Shown: positions 10,443 through 21,140 of the stretch, one piece after another
How the letters are laid out: each line of letters starts with the position of its first letter
How positions within the stretch are numbered: the first letter of the stretch is position 1
From: Roridomyces roridus
Lineage: Eukaryota; Basidiomycota; Agaricomycetes; Agaricales; Mycenaceae
Direction: 5' to 3'
Length of the DNA stretch: 64,000 nucleotides
Assembly: GCA_029378245.1 (NCBI GenBank)
Contig: JARKIF010000007.1
Span: 1,922,001-1,986,000, forward strand
The notes under the pieces: generated by a model
Databases searched by the model: none
Told to the model about the DNA's origin: nothing
What the model saw: only the letters and a program-made list of their open reading frames with translations
Program-made: the position numbers and the translations under genes

Positions 10443-13032
10443 ATGAACCCGGGCCACCGCGACAGCGGCTTTGTCGCGGAGTTTTCCATGGACCAGCCCA
10501 CCAAGTGCCCGGTTTGCAATAATCTCATTGACCCCAACAGCAATTGGAAGTTCTTCGGTAATGCCAATGGCGACGGTGGTAAACGAGTTTGCGCTGCCTG
10601 TGCCCCATCCGTTATGAAAAGGCCCACAACCCAGCGGCGTACGTTCATGCCCGCATTTTTGTTCTGGTTTTTTCTCTGATATACATTCTCTAGGGGGTGA
10701 TGCGCCGATGCCGACCTTGGCGCCCGCCTACGTGCAGGATGTACGTGGAACTATCAACGCGGCGCGAGCAAAGGGTGCGGACTCGTTTATTGTTGACCCG
10801 TACAGCGCAGTCTCTGACAAATTCTCAGGAGCATCTCAAGAAATGCGTCATATCACCGCAGTTCCAAGTGGACAAGGTATGCTGCCATTCCAGTCATTGA
10901 ACATGGTTTAAATAACAAGCTCAGATGCCATGGGGCCACCTCCGCTTCCCCCGCGTGCTAATAACAACGGGACCGGCGTTTCTGTCGTTGTTCGTAATAC
11001 CTGGCGCCAGGATCAAGCATCCAACATGCATAGTTATCCTCCACCTGCCCCTCCTGCCGGCGGCGCATATGGTTATTCTTCCAACCACGCGCAGTACCAT
11101 GACCAGCGCAGAATGTGGTCGAACACAGCCTATGCCGCTCCCTCCGTCCCCCCTCAGACCTCCGTGCCGCTCGTAAAACTGCGATTTCAACTCATGCGGA
11201 GCATCCGAGGCAAGAAGATCCCACATCTTATTGGTGTACGCACCACCCTTTTCAGTCCCGAGTTGTAAAGTATCTAATACCTACTTCCAGAACATCATTG
11301 CCGGCGTTCCCGGTGTTCCCGCCGACTCAACGATCGCTTCTATACGCGAAAAGGGACAGAAAGCACTAGCGCTCAAGATTAAAGCTGAGCTCCACCGGTA
11401 TGCTCTCGATTGGAACATGATCGAGCTGCAAGAATTGGCGTCTTCGGTGGATCTGGAAACGTTTGACGCGCAGATGAACGGTGCTTATTTGTACTCTCAC
11501 TGCGTGAAATCGACCGGTAAAGGGAAGGAGGGTACCTGGACCTTCAAAAAAAGCGCAGTTGAATTGGCTTTCGTTCTGGGGTGGAAACAATGGGAGGATA
11601 TCGAAGACTTCCTCGACCGCCAGGTGTGTTCCATCTGCTTCAAGTTTAGCTCAACTGATATTTTCACTACGATTAGGAGCGCCAGCCTCCGATGTCTACT
11701 TGCGATGATAATGATGCAAATGTTTTGTCGGACTCCGAGGATTCTGCCACTTCAACCCGTTTGACCTCGGCCGAATTCTCCAAGAAGCGTTCACGCACCG
11801 TTCGTCCCAATCGTTGCTGCGGACGAAAACTTGCTGATTCATTGCGGAGGCTTCCATCTCCGAGCCTACGACACCGCCGCCATCTAAACAGCGCCGCCCA
11901 GTATTCCAGTCCCCCGATCAGGCGAGGCTATTGTCTGCGCTACAAAACGGCGGATCTTCAAAGACGCAACTTAAAATGTCCCAGCAGAGTATGTTCATGT
12001 CTACCACCGTACCCTAACTAACATGATTTCCAGCTCAAACTACGCCCGAGAACATCACCTACTACCCCATCGAAGTGCTGCCGCTCGAGGACCTTATTGC
12101 CAAGGGTGCCGACGGCTTCTCCGGATTCACTCTCGATCCTCGCCGCGCTGTTCAAGGGGTTCTGCACACATCCGACCAATATATCGGTCGCGGAACATTC
12201 AAGACAGCCCAGCTTGCCTATCTTACGCTGGTTTCGCTTGCGACTGATGGCGTGGGCTCCCAACCCAACCAGTGCGTCGTTTTGAAGCGGCCCTACACCA
12301 ACGGCAAGCAGGTCGGTGAACAATTTGAAATTGCCCGCTTCGGTCCCCAGGAGGAATATCGCTCTATTTTGATGGAGGCGAATGTGTTCCAGTGGTCCTC
12401 GACTCTCCACGCGCATACAGACTCTTTTGTCTCGCGTCAAGTGGTAACCTGCGGTCGTCCCACCTTTCCGTTGCCAGAGATTCGGTTCGTCTCGGCTGGA
12501 GTCGCTGTCGTCCATTCGGCTGGCGGCTTTGGACAGCGGAAGGTCGTTCGATCCTTCCTGGTCGAAGAGCTCATCCCGGACCACGAACTGGGTTTCACAA
12601 AATTCATCTGCAACAGCAGTGCAGTACCGTTGGTCACGGTCCTGTCCGATCCCAACACCGCCGATGTTGCCGAGTATCTGGCTTTTACTCAACATGTTCA
12701 ATACTCGAAGACGGGCGGCATGGCCTACTTGTCAGACCTGCAAGGTCCGTATTCGAACCCGTAGATATTTTCACAATTGATCATCCACTCAGGCTCCACT
12801 GAACTTTTGACGGACACGCAAATCATGACCAATCCGTGAGTGAAATCGACTCCAGTTGACCATGACCCGTGCTCATGTGTTTAAATCCAACAGCGACAAG
12901 GTGAAGGGAGAGCGTCTTTTCGGCGACGGAAATGATCCCGGGCTTTTCCGTGCATTCTCAAAGCAACACAAGTGCACCAAGTACTGCATATGGGCTCGGT
13001 TGACCCCGTTTGAGGCTCCCGCCGAGGGGTAA
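10443..13032 (+). CDS. Alpha-type protein kinase with N-terminal Cys-rich domain
   Basis: Atypical Ser/Thr kinase of the MHCK/eEF2K alpha-kinase class. Exon 1 starts MNPGHRDSGF at 10443 and holds a small zinc-ribbon-like element, CPVCNNLI followed by VCAACA. A Pro/Tyr-rich linker lies near 10930-11150. A middle domain near 11290-11620 contains ELHRYALDWNMIELQELA and GTWTFKKSAVELAF, of unknown role. The kinase domain runs from about 12180: GTFKTAQLAYL, VVLKRPY (with the ATP-contacting Lys), RSFLVEELI, FTKFICN, then ADVAEYLAFTQHVQY. The last exons give LLTDTQIMTNP, LFGDGNDPGLFRAF (the GDGN element) and HKCTKYC, the typical zinc-coordinating end, stopping at 13030-13032. All hallmark elements are present, so activity is likely. 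Substrate unknown. The family is expanded in agarics. Confidence 0.9.
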
Positions 13033-14610
13033 TGACTTCGCTTTACTGGTATTCGTGACCATTGCACCACCATCTATGCTTTATGCCATTTACTCTATGC
13101 AAATATGATTATGCTTCTATGCTTCCTGCAGTCTCCGGAAAACGTGCCCGAGTACAGACACGGACAGCGTGCATTGTTGATGCATCATGTGATCCCGCTT
13201 CTCTCTCTCTCACCACCACCTCCTACACATACCCACGTATTTAGGGCGACCAGCAGGCCTCAGCAACCTTGGTGACAATCACACCGACTCCCACGATCTG
13301 TGGCATGTCTTGTAGGACGGAGGACGCGCTTGGATGACTTTGGATGCCGTGGCATTCCGCAGGTGCGTCGCCAACGTCCTCGCCCCCTTTTTGCCCTCAT
13401 AATAGCGCCTACAGTGTTTTCAGCTCGTACTCCCCTCCACTCCTGGATACAATACGTGCAAGCTTGTGCGGTTACTGTCGGAGGGGATACAGTCCACCCT
13501 CCCTCAGGTACACATTACGATTCCGATTCCTCCGTCACGCCGCCTGCAAACCGTCTTCATTTCATGTACCCATTCTCTTCCCTCCCCTCTCCCCCACGCG
13601 CGGGCTGTAAACCGCCGGCAAGAGACTCGCCCCCTGGGACTCCCAAGCCGCGTCTGCCCGCGTGTTCTCGCTTCCATCTTTTTCTGTATCCCTGGGAACG
13701 CAAACTAACTGTGTTTTCTGTCAGTATGGGTGCCTGGTCTGAATAGAAGGTCGCCGTCGGCCCTCGCGCCTTTGATCTCATCCCCCGCCACATGCGTCAC
13801 GGCGTGCTGGATAATGGCTCCGCCCCCACAGCCCCCAGCCGCCGTGCCTCCGCCATCGCACCCGTTACTCCCTACTGCCCCTCGCAGGCGACTGCGCCGA
13901 CATTGTCACCCTCTTCATGCAATCCCATTGCTGTCACGTGATGCTAACGTCAGGGCCGTGTAGTGCAGGTCGCTGAGTTCTGAGTCACGGTCCGAGTCGT
14001 ATAACCATTTGATGCTTGTCTCGTTTTCAATCAATTTTGTATCTGCTGGCTTGAAAATGGGAACTCTCTTTGCATTCCTCCCATCAATAGCCATCAATGT
14101 CCGTGTTTAAGCACGGTAACATGTGACGCTCACGGGGTGACGCGGGTCCCTCACCAAATATGGGAATATCATGATGATCACTCGAGCTTGAGTGTTAGAC
14201 CTTCCATACAAGACTCATTGAAAACAATGCTAATTATGCAGTTTCGGGGTATCTGAGGGTTTGTGCCAAGAGTTATTGGCTGTTCAAGATCAGTGATGCA
14301 GACTTGTCACAAAGTGACGTCCACCACCATAGCGCCGACGGACGTCCGAGGCGTTGGCAGATGGGTAACAGTGGTCATGCGGGCCCATTTCAAACGGCAT
14401 ACAGGAGCGTCCGTTCCGCTGCCTAGGTAAACAGTGCTACTCGGAAGCAAGCCACAAAGATCTCAAGATCACCATGAGCTTCCTTTCACCCTCGGGTTCC
14501 CAGAGTAGCTTGAATAAAGTCAGTCGTGACCCCTAATCTCAACATATTTGAAAACCCAGAGACGCAGATGGCCGAGAAAAATCGAACGGATTTGAACGTG
14601 CGACGAGTGA
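13033..14610. other. Intergenic, no gene recognised
   Basis: Contains C-rich, pyrimidine-biased sequence (about 13340-13900) and an AT-richer part near 13960-14520. Several short open frames exist, but none shows a domain, a consistent intron pattern or relatives in the window. Confidence 0.4.
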
Positions 14611-15417
14611 ATTTGGGCTCATTACTCATGCATGTGGAGACGCCGGTCCATATATGGACCCGCGTGCGTGATAAGGATCCTTCCGTTGATGTCGGCGCCG
14701 TAAATAGTCGACAGTCCCTGTCAGACACTTTTCACAAGTCTTTCTTTGGTCTTTCTTACTGGTTCACTGATTGGGATTTGGAAACAGAGGACAGACAGAA
14801 ATTTATAGAGGTCATTCCCAAATATTATCATTCTCAGTTGTAATAGTGTACTAGTACTTGAATCAAAGGAGGTAGGGGTCAGGAACCCGAGTGAGTGTTG
14901 CCGTGCCCAGAGGTGAGCAACAGAGTTGAACGGGGTTCCTAGCTGAGCTCTTCAAGTCTTATGGTATTGCATTGAGTCTCAATCCCCGAGAGATAGGCAG
15001 CTGGAAGTCACGAGCCGCAGTAGGCAGTTGATGTTGTCAGAGGATGGGGTGCCGGCAGCGTGTGACCCCGAAATCCAAAACAAGTCCGCCGAACGCTGCC
15101 GGCGATGGGCCATCGGATCTAGAATTGAACTTGAAAACTCATTGGATGATGCCTGATGAAGCGTGGGTTCAAATGAGGATTTAGCTCCGAAAGGACCCAC
15201 GAAACGGCGCAATTCGGCCATCTCGTGTCAGACCCATTTTGGACCCGCGTTTCAAATTGTCATTACGCGCTACCGGAGACTTCAAGGAGATTTGATTACA
15301 GGAACCACGACATGGTGAGCAAACAAATCTCCCTCTCTTCTTCGATTTTTTCTCTCTTTTTTCTCTCTTTTGCAACTTGATTAATTCTGCTTCTCCACAG
15401 ACATACGACATGAGCCA
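14611..15417. repeat. 807-bp tandem duplication, unit 1
   Basis: First of two head-to-tail units that look identical throughout. It begins atttgggctcattactcatg and includes the perfect 16-bp palindrome GGTCCATATATGGACC. Both outer ends of the array carry the 8-mer tgaatttg (14608-14615 and 16223-16230), pointing to a microhomology-type origin. A GTGAGC..CCACAG stretch (15314-15400) with a long pyrimidine tract looks like an intron. Confidence 0.93.
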
Positions 15418-16224
15418 ATTTGGGCTCATTACTCATGCATGTGGAGACGCCGGTCCATATATGGACCCGCGTGCGTGATAAGGATCCTTCCGTTGATGTC
15501 GGCGCCGTAAATAGTCGACAGTCCCTGTCAGACACTTTTCACAAGTCTTTCTTTGGTCTTTCTTACTGGTTCACTGATTGGGATTTGGAAACAGAGGACA
15601 GACAGAAATTTATAGAGGTCATTCCCAAATATTATCATTCTCAGTTGTAATAGTGTACTAGTACTTGAATCAAAGGAGGTAGGGGTCAGGAACCCGAGTG
15701 AGTGTTGCCGTGCCCAGAGGTGAGCAACAGAGTTGAACGGGGTTCCTAGCTGAGCTCTTCAAGTCTTATGGTATTGCATTGAGTCTCAATCCCCGAGAGA
15801 TAGGCAGCTGGAAGTCACGAGCCGCAGTAGGCAGTTGATGTTGTCAGAGGATGGGGTGCCGGCAGCGTGTGACCCCGAAATCCAAAACAAGTCCGCCGAA
15901 CGCTGCCGGCGATGGGCCATCGGATCTAGAATTGAACTTGAAAACTCATTGGATGATGCCTGATGAAGCGTGGGTTCAAATGAGGATTTAGCTCCGAAAG
16001 GACCCACGAAACGGCGCAATTCGGCCATCTCGTGTCAGACCCATTTTGGACCCGCGTTTCAAATTGTCATTACGCGCTACCGGAGACTTCAAGGAGATTT
16101 GATTACAGGAACCACGACATGGTGAGCAAACAAATCTCCCTCTCTTCTTCGATTTTTTCTCTCTTTTTTCTCTCTTTTGCAACTTGATTAATTCTGCTTC
16201 TCCACAGACATACGACATGAGCCT
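15418..16224. repeat. 807-bp tandem duplication, unit 2
   Basis: Second unit, offset by exactly 807 bp from the first (for example acatacgacatgagcc at 15401 and 16208). No substitution was noticed by eye, so the event is very recent or an assembly artefact. It ends about 130 bp before the 3' end of the BTB gene. Confidence 0.93.
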
Positions 16225-16357
16225 GAATTTGTCTCCATCGCAGTCAGAGCGGCGCTACGGCTGGCATAGAATAGTCTCCAAAACTCACCCGTATCCTTGC
16301 TGTCACTTTCCTTCGGGTTGTCATGTTGGACGAAAATTCAAAGCAAGAATCTGGGTG

Positions 16358-17482
16358 CTAAGCATACATAAATGATAGAAAGAAAGATGGTGTTACACTT
16401 TTACCACATCCCCTCGGCGATCTGCGGTTGGATGAGTCGCGGCAGAAAGACAAAAATGTATGCCGAACCTCCCCATTCGTCCACTCGACAAGTCTCTTCA
16501 ACTGGGCCGCAAAATTCGCCAGATCATGCAACGCGTATTGAGCGCAAGCAGGGCATGTTGCGATGGCCGCGCGCTCCGGAGCCGCAACGTCCAAGGCCGA
16601 CATATGCGCCGTCGTGCCATTTGGAACGAATCGTAGGGCAGTAGAGACCTGCCGCACGTGGTTCCTGTACCATTGTGGCGGAAGGACCTCCTGCGTCCAC
16701 ACACCGCCGACCATCTGGTGTATGGGCCCGCAATGTACGGCATGGCCTTCCTCGCGCCACCAGACGAACGGCTGGCCACTCGCTTCGTGACTGGTGATGA
16801 CCGTAGCCTCGTCTGCAGCGCTTACGAGCACGTTGTGGGGTACGGAATGCGTGTTCCCAGCGACGGATTGCGCCCGAAGCGCACAGCGCTGGTAGAAGTT
16901 GGAGAGCTCGAGGGCGCGGTTGCCGGTGATCAACTCGAACTCGGGGATGAAGGGAATAATGGGATTGACCGTGTCCCTGAGGGTGCACAGCGCTGCTTTG
17001 CGAATGAGTGGGACAATATTGCGGATGCAGCCGATGGCGAAGAAGCGGTGGGGTTCCGTGTCAAGGAGAGGGGAGCTCAGGAGCATGTCCTCTATGAGTG
17101 CTTGTGCTCGCACCATCTGGAATTTATTGGCTGCTTCGTGGACAGGGCAGATATCGGTGAGGTCGGCAGGATTCGTCAATGAGAAAAGGCGTGCATTGTG
17201 TGCCGGGTAGACACGGGGGAGGAGACCATAGAGAACAGAGCTGGGCTCTACGAGTGGAATGACTGCTTTTCCGTCCTTCTGGATGTCCTGGTTGCCGGAG
17301 ACGGCAGCAAACATATCGGCAAAGAACGGGGAGACATGAGCGAGGATGTTCTTGTGGCAATGAAAGTCGATGGCATCTGAGGATCGTAGAATTATATCCG
17401 ATGGCGGCTCGAATCTTTCGTCTGGGTCCACCGCTGCCCCGGAGAAGGGCTCGCGAGCATTCGGGGTGGTGGTTTCTGCCAT
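16358..17482 (-). CDS. BTB/POZ domain protein
   Basis: Single-exon gene of about 374 codons from MAETTTPNAREPF at 17482. The BTB fold occupies roughly residues 25-150: PPSDIILRSSDAIDFHCHKN is the characteristic opening strand-turn-helix (a D..L.S.D...F..H pattern), followed by ILAHVSPFFADMFAA. The middle is helical (ADLTDICPVHEAANKFQM, then LIRKAALCTLRDTVNP). The C-terminal half holds WYRNHV and a CPAC motif. Fungal BTB-only proteins of this kind are common in Agaricomycetes; most are uncharacterised, and some bind cullin-3. An in-frame upstream Met at 17626 is possible, but homology starts after the chosen one. Confidence 0.85.
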   Translation of the reverse strand: MAETTTPNAREPFSGAAVDPDERFEPPSDIILRSSDAIDFHCHKNILAHVSPFFADMFAAVSGNQDIQKDGKAVIPLVEPSSVLYGLLPRVYPAHNARLFSLTNPADLTDICPVHEAANKFQMVRAQALIEDMLLSSPLLDTEPHRFFAIGCIRNIVPLIRKAALCTLRDTVNPIIPFIPEFELITGNRALELSNFYQRCALRAQSVAGNTHSVPHNVLVSAADEATVITSHEASGQPFVWWREEGHAVHCGPIHQMVGGVWTQEVLPPQWYRNHVRQVSTALRFVPNGTTAHMSALDVAAPERAAIATCPACAQYALHDLANFAAQLKRLVEWTNGEVRHTFLSFCRDSSNRRSPRGCGKSVTPSFFLSFMYA

Positions 17483-20310
17483 GAAGGCCCGGATCACAAT
17501 CATCACATGACTCATACACGTCGGATCACACTGATTCCGCCCAGCCTCCAAACCTGACCCCACTGTCTTGCCAGCGTCTTCAGCGGATTCTCTTCCTCTT
17601 TTCGGCTCATCCAGCTCTCGCTCCAATCTCGCTCGACACTCTCTCGAAATCAGACCGCTGATTCAGCATTCGAGGATTATCGGCTCATCAGCAAGTCATC
17701 AGCCATTTCCTATCTCTGAAGCCCCACATCTAATTCTAAATGTCGACCTGGTACATCTGTCTCACCTTAACGCACCCGTTGGACGCAGACTTCATGACCT
17801 CTGATATCCGCACCAGTTTTTGACGTCAAAATATGCATTACCGGATGCTTTAGCGGTAGCACCCCCTTTCCGAGACTCTTCCCGAAGATTTGTGCTAGAA
17901 CGTGGCCCAACTTCCAGATTACACCATTCAATTGATAGGATTTGCGATACTGCTTCAACGAAGCCTCTACATTTGAAACCCGCATCAGAGGAAGTCCTGG
18001 GCCACAAATCTCATGATCTTGTCGCTGGTGGCGCTCTGGTTTTTTCGAGCACCAAGAATTCATCCCACAAGACGTCTTTATTTGTGAAGATGTCTGTTCC
18101 CGGTACCGACTTCAGCTCGCGACCAACGGCCGTCGGATAACTGAGGACCTTGTCGATCCGTTTTTCAAGGACTTTCACCCCAATACGCCTGCTTCTTGGG
18201 ATGGCTACTCTGGATCGGTTTCTAGTCCACAAATTCCGGCCAGTCTCGACAGTTATCTTGCTGCCCTGGCGAGCCTTTTCTTGCGGTCTACACCCCGTCC
18301 CTGTCCCAAAAATTGCTTGGCCTTAGCTCGCGTTTTTGAAGGCCAAATTTCTACTCCGCGACTCTCATTCACCTCCAATTCGCCACTACCATGGCGGCCG
18401 CCGCAGATTTCCCCATTTCCCGGGAGCAAAACCCAATGCAAGTCATCGATTTCGTGCCTCAGAATTGATCAATCCCATATCTTCCAGTCATAATACAGCT
18501 CACGATACTGCTCGGCAATCGTTTGCGGGCTTTTGAACCTTTGCGAAGTACAGAATCCCGGTTCATACCCTTTTTTCTAATGGGAGCTATATCCAAACGC
18601 AGCCGACAAACCATCTTTCTCCCTAGCAGTCCCACCCACTCCCAGTCGGTCATACTGGCCGACATTCCCTCCGGCCACGTTTGTTGATCAAAGGTACCAA
18701 TGAAAATGAGTCTCCTCTTGGACTTTTGCTAGACCTTTTCCAGCTCATTGATTAATGTCGCAGATTGCCCCACCCCATCGCGTGCAGGAATCTCCAAGGT
18801 TTTCCGTCGGCGAGCTTCAATTCGGCGATAGTGCGAAAGTCGTACCTTCTCGGATGGTTCTTTGTGCGCAAATGTCATTACTTATCTTGATAAACTGGCA
18901 TCTAACGCAGGCGCCGACAGTTCGTTCCGACCGGGGCGTATCCCTGACCTCGTCAGCGTCAGCGTCATTGCAAAATTCCAACTCCGGGAACATACTCCAT
19001 ACGAACTTTGCCAATTAATCCGAAACAGGAAGTACCAGGTTGAACCTCTCGATATCTCACGGCAAATCTCGATCGTCTGCTTCGCTAATGATGTGTTCCT
19101 TCAGGTATCAATGGGATGCAGACCTCGTAACCACCCTGTATATCAATACTTCATATCCACCCCGGGCCGTCAGCTAAACTGAATGTTCAGTAGTCCAACC
19201 CCGATTGTCTTGTCACAGATATGCGCTGATTCAGATTCACCTGAACTCCATTGGACACACAACCCGGTACTTGAATTGCAACCACTCCCAGTCCAACGTT
19301 GCCCAGAACCGGTCCGGGCTCTAACAGCGACAGAATGCCAAAGGTCTTGTGGCAGTTGCGACGCATAAAACCGAGCACCAAGAGACTGCCGAGTGCGTTG
19401 CCAACCTACTTGACAGAATTTTTCACGCACACTGATGGAGGCGTTGGATCTTCCGCAGTTGCAAAGTGGGATCGAGAGATTCCGGACGTTGTCGGACAAA
19501 GTTTGTTGTTTGAAGACCGTGGTTGAAAATTTCAACGAATGCTTCGATTACTACTTATTTCATTTTATTTCGAGTCTGACATTTTGAAAGCATCGCTGGC
19601 AAAAAGTCTTCTTCGGCTGATCTGTAACTTGCTAGTCCACGTTTGGGTGAAGTAGACTTGTTCACGGACCGCTGGGGCCGGCGCTTTTGTGATGCTGAGC
19701 GCTGATGGTTGATCATACAGATCTGTACCCCGACTTCTCTCCAACTTCTCTCCTCAGCGGACGCCAACAGATGGTCTCGGGTGCCTCAATGAAGTACTTC
19801 CGGAGTCTTCTGAGAGACATGACGACGAAATGAACTCGACTTGATGACCGTGGTGCGCAGCCGCGGGAGCACACTGGCAACTTGGCGGGGTGAGATCGAC
19901 CCAGAAATTGAATGCTTGCTTTCCCAGCCTAAACTTGTTTCAATAACACGTTTTGTCCGTCTCTGGATCCTGGCCTGTTTTAGCTGATGCTCACCATCAA
20001 ATCTCGGGCGCTAGCGCACATTCGGTTCGTCTTTCCTCCTCATTACTAGCTAGGTAAACTTGAAGTCTAGAGGCCGGGACCCAGCCTATGTCCGCTGCAA
20101 CGGACATTGGGATCCGTTATATGCGTCCGGATCTAGCAGCCGGAAGGGGAGGGCACCACATACCTTGCTGACGACAAGAGCATCGGGTCCAGAGGCAGAC
20201 GATCTTCAACAATTTTACACTTGATCACGGATACTATATGGACGTCTGGGGGTGCCAGTTCTAGTACTTATTGGACTTTGCATGGATCTACAATCCACCC
20301 TCCTCGAGAA
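17483..20310. other. Long intergenic stretch, no firm gene
   Basis: No gene can be supported. A decayed frame on + near 18040-18300 reads FFEHQEFIPQDVF and similar, followed by more interrupted frames up to 18700; this could be a dead retroelement, but no catalytic motif is visible. On the minus strand, 19183-19500 has scattered pieces (LGNVGLG, a GLLNI ending, Cys codons) that faintly recall a hydrophobin but are split over three frames. The right end is the promoter of the zinc-finger gene. Confidence 0.35.
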
Positions 20311-21140
20311 ATGGCCTTCAACCTCCGTTACGTCGAATACCCTGCGTCTCCGGATCGGCCTTTTCCTTGCGAGCACTGTCCTCTTTCCTTCGATCGGCAG
20401 CACGACTTGAAGCGCCACATAGATACGCACAGCGGCGAGAAGCCCTTTCTCTGCGATCGTGGTTGCGGGAAGGCTTTTACGAGGAAAGATGCTCTTAAGC
20501 GGCATCAGGTATGTACGCGCGTCGCCTGTCAGACTTGCCCTCCTCAAGACAATATCAACTAGACCACCTTTCCATTTTGTCCACCAGTGCGACCTCCACC
20601 GCATATCGTGGAGTCAAATCCGCCACAACAAGCGCACCCGCGAGCCGCACCGCCGGCATTGACAACAGGATCGTTCCCCACGTCCTTTAATTCTGGCGGG
20701 AGATATCCACAACCTTCACGTTACTATACGCCCACATCCCCCTCGGCTTCCCATAGCTCTGGATTTTCTTCTCCGGGTTATCATGGCGCAGGAAGCAGTG
20801 CACACTCCTACTACGCGCCAGTGCCCGAGACTTACAACCCGTCTTTCGTTCCACCACCCCAATACGCTGGGGACTACCCCGCATCGCCCGCTCGACCTTA
20901 CCCTTGCGACAGCTGTGCACTATCCTTCGACCGCCACCACGATTTGAAACGCCACAGAGCGACCCACGCTGGAGATCGTCCGTACGTTTGCAACGGCGGG
21001 TGTGAAAAGACGTTTACGCGCAAGGACGCGTTGAAACGCCACCAGGTTGGTGTTTCCTACCATCCCGACGTCGAGGCGTACACACTCACACTCACACGTT
21101 ATAGCTCTCGAAAGAATGTGGAATCATGGAGCCGTATTGA
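20311..21140 (+). CDS. C2H2 zinc-finger protein, two finger pairs
   Basis: Putative DNA-binding regulator. Start MAFNLRYVEYP at 20311. Pair 1 reads FPCEHCPLSFDRQHDLKRH, an H.GEKPF-type linker, then FLCDRGCGKAF..LKRH. The first intron is best placed at 20509-20562, after which the frame continues TTFPFCPPVRPPPH into a Pro/Ser/Tyr-rich linker (about 20580-20870). Pair 2 repeats the arrangement: YPCDSCALSFDRHHDLKRH and YVCNGGCEKTFTRKDALKRH. A second intron at 21046-21104 leaves a short tail, LSKECGIMEPY, and a stop at 21138-21140. The two finger pairs, both followed by an intron at the same codon, look like an internal duplication. Targets unknown. Confidence 0.85.

Noticed and set aside
15160..15200. 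tRNA-like gggttcaaat stretch in the 807-bp unit
   Set aside because: No matching acceptor, D-arm or anticodon stem can be drawn around it.
18541..18700. Possible LINE endonuclease fragment
   Set aside because: Resemblance limited to a few residues (SVILADIPSG), no catalytic motif, frame interrupted.
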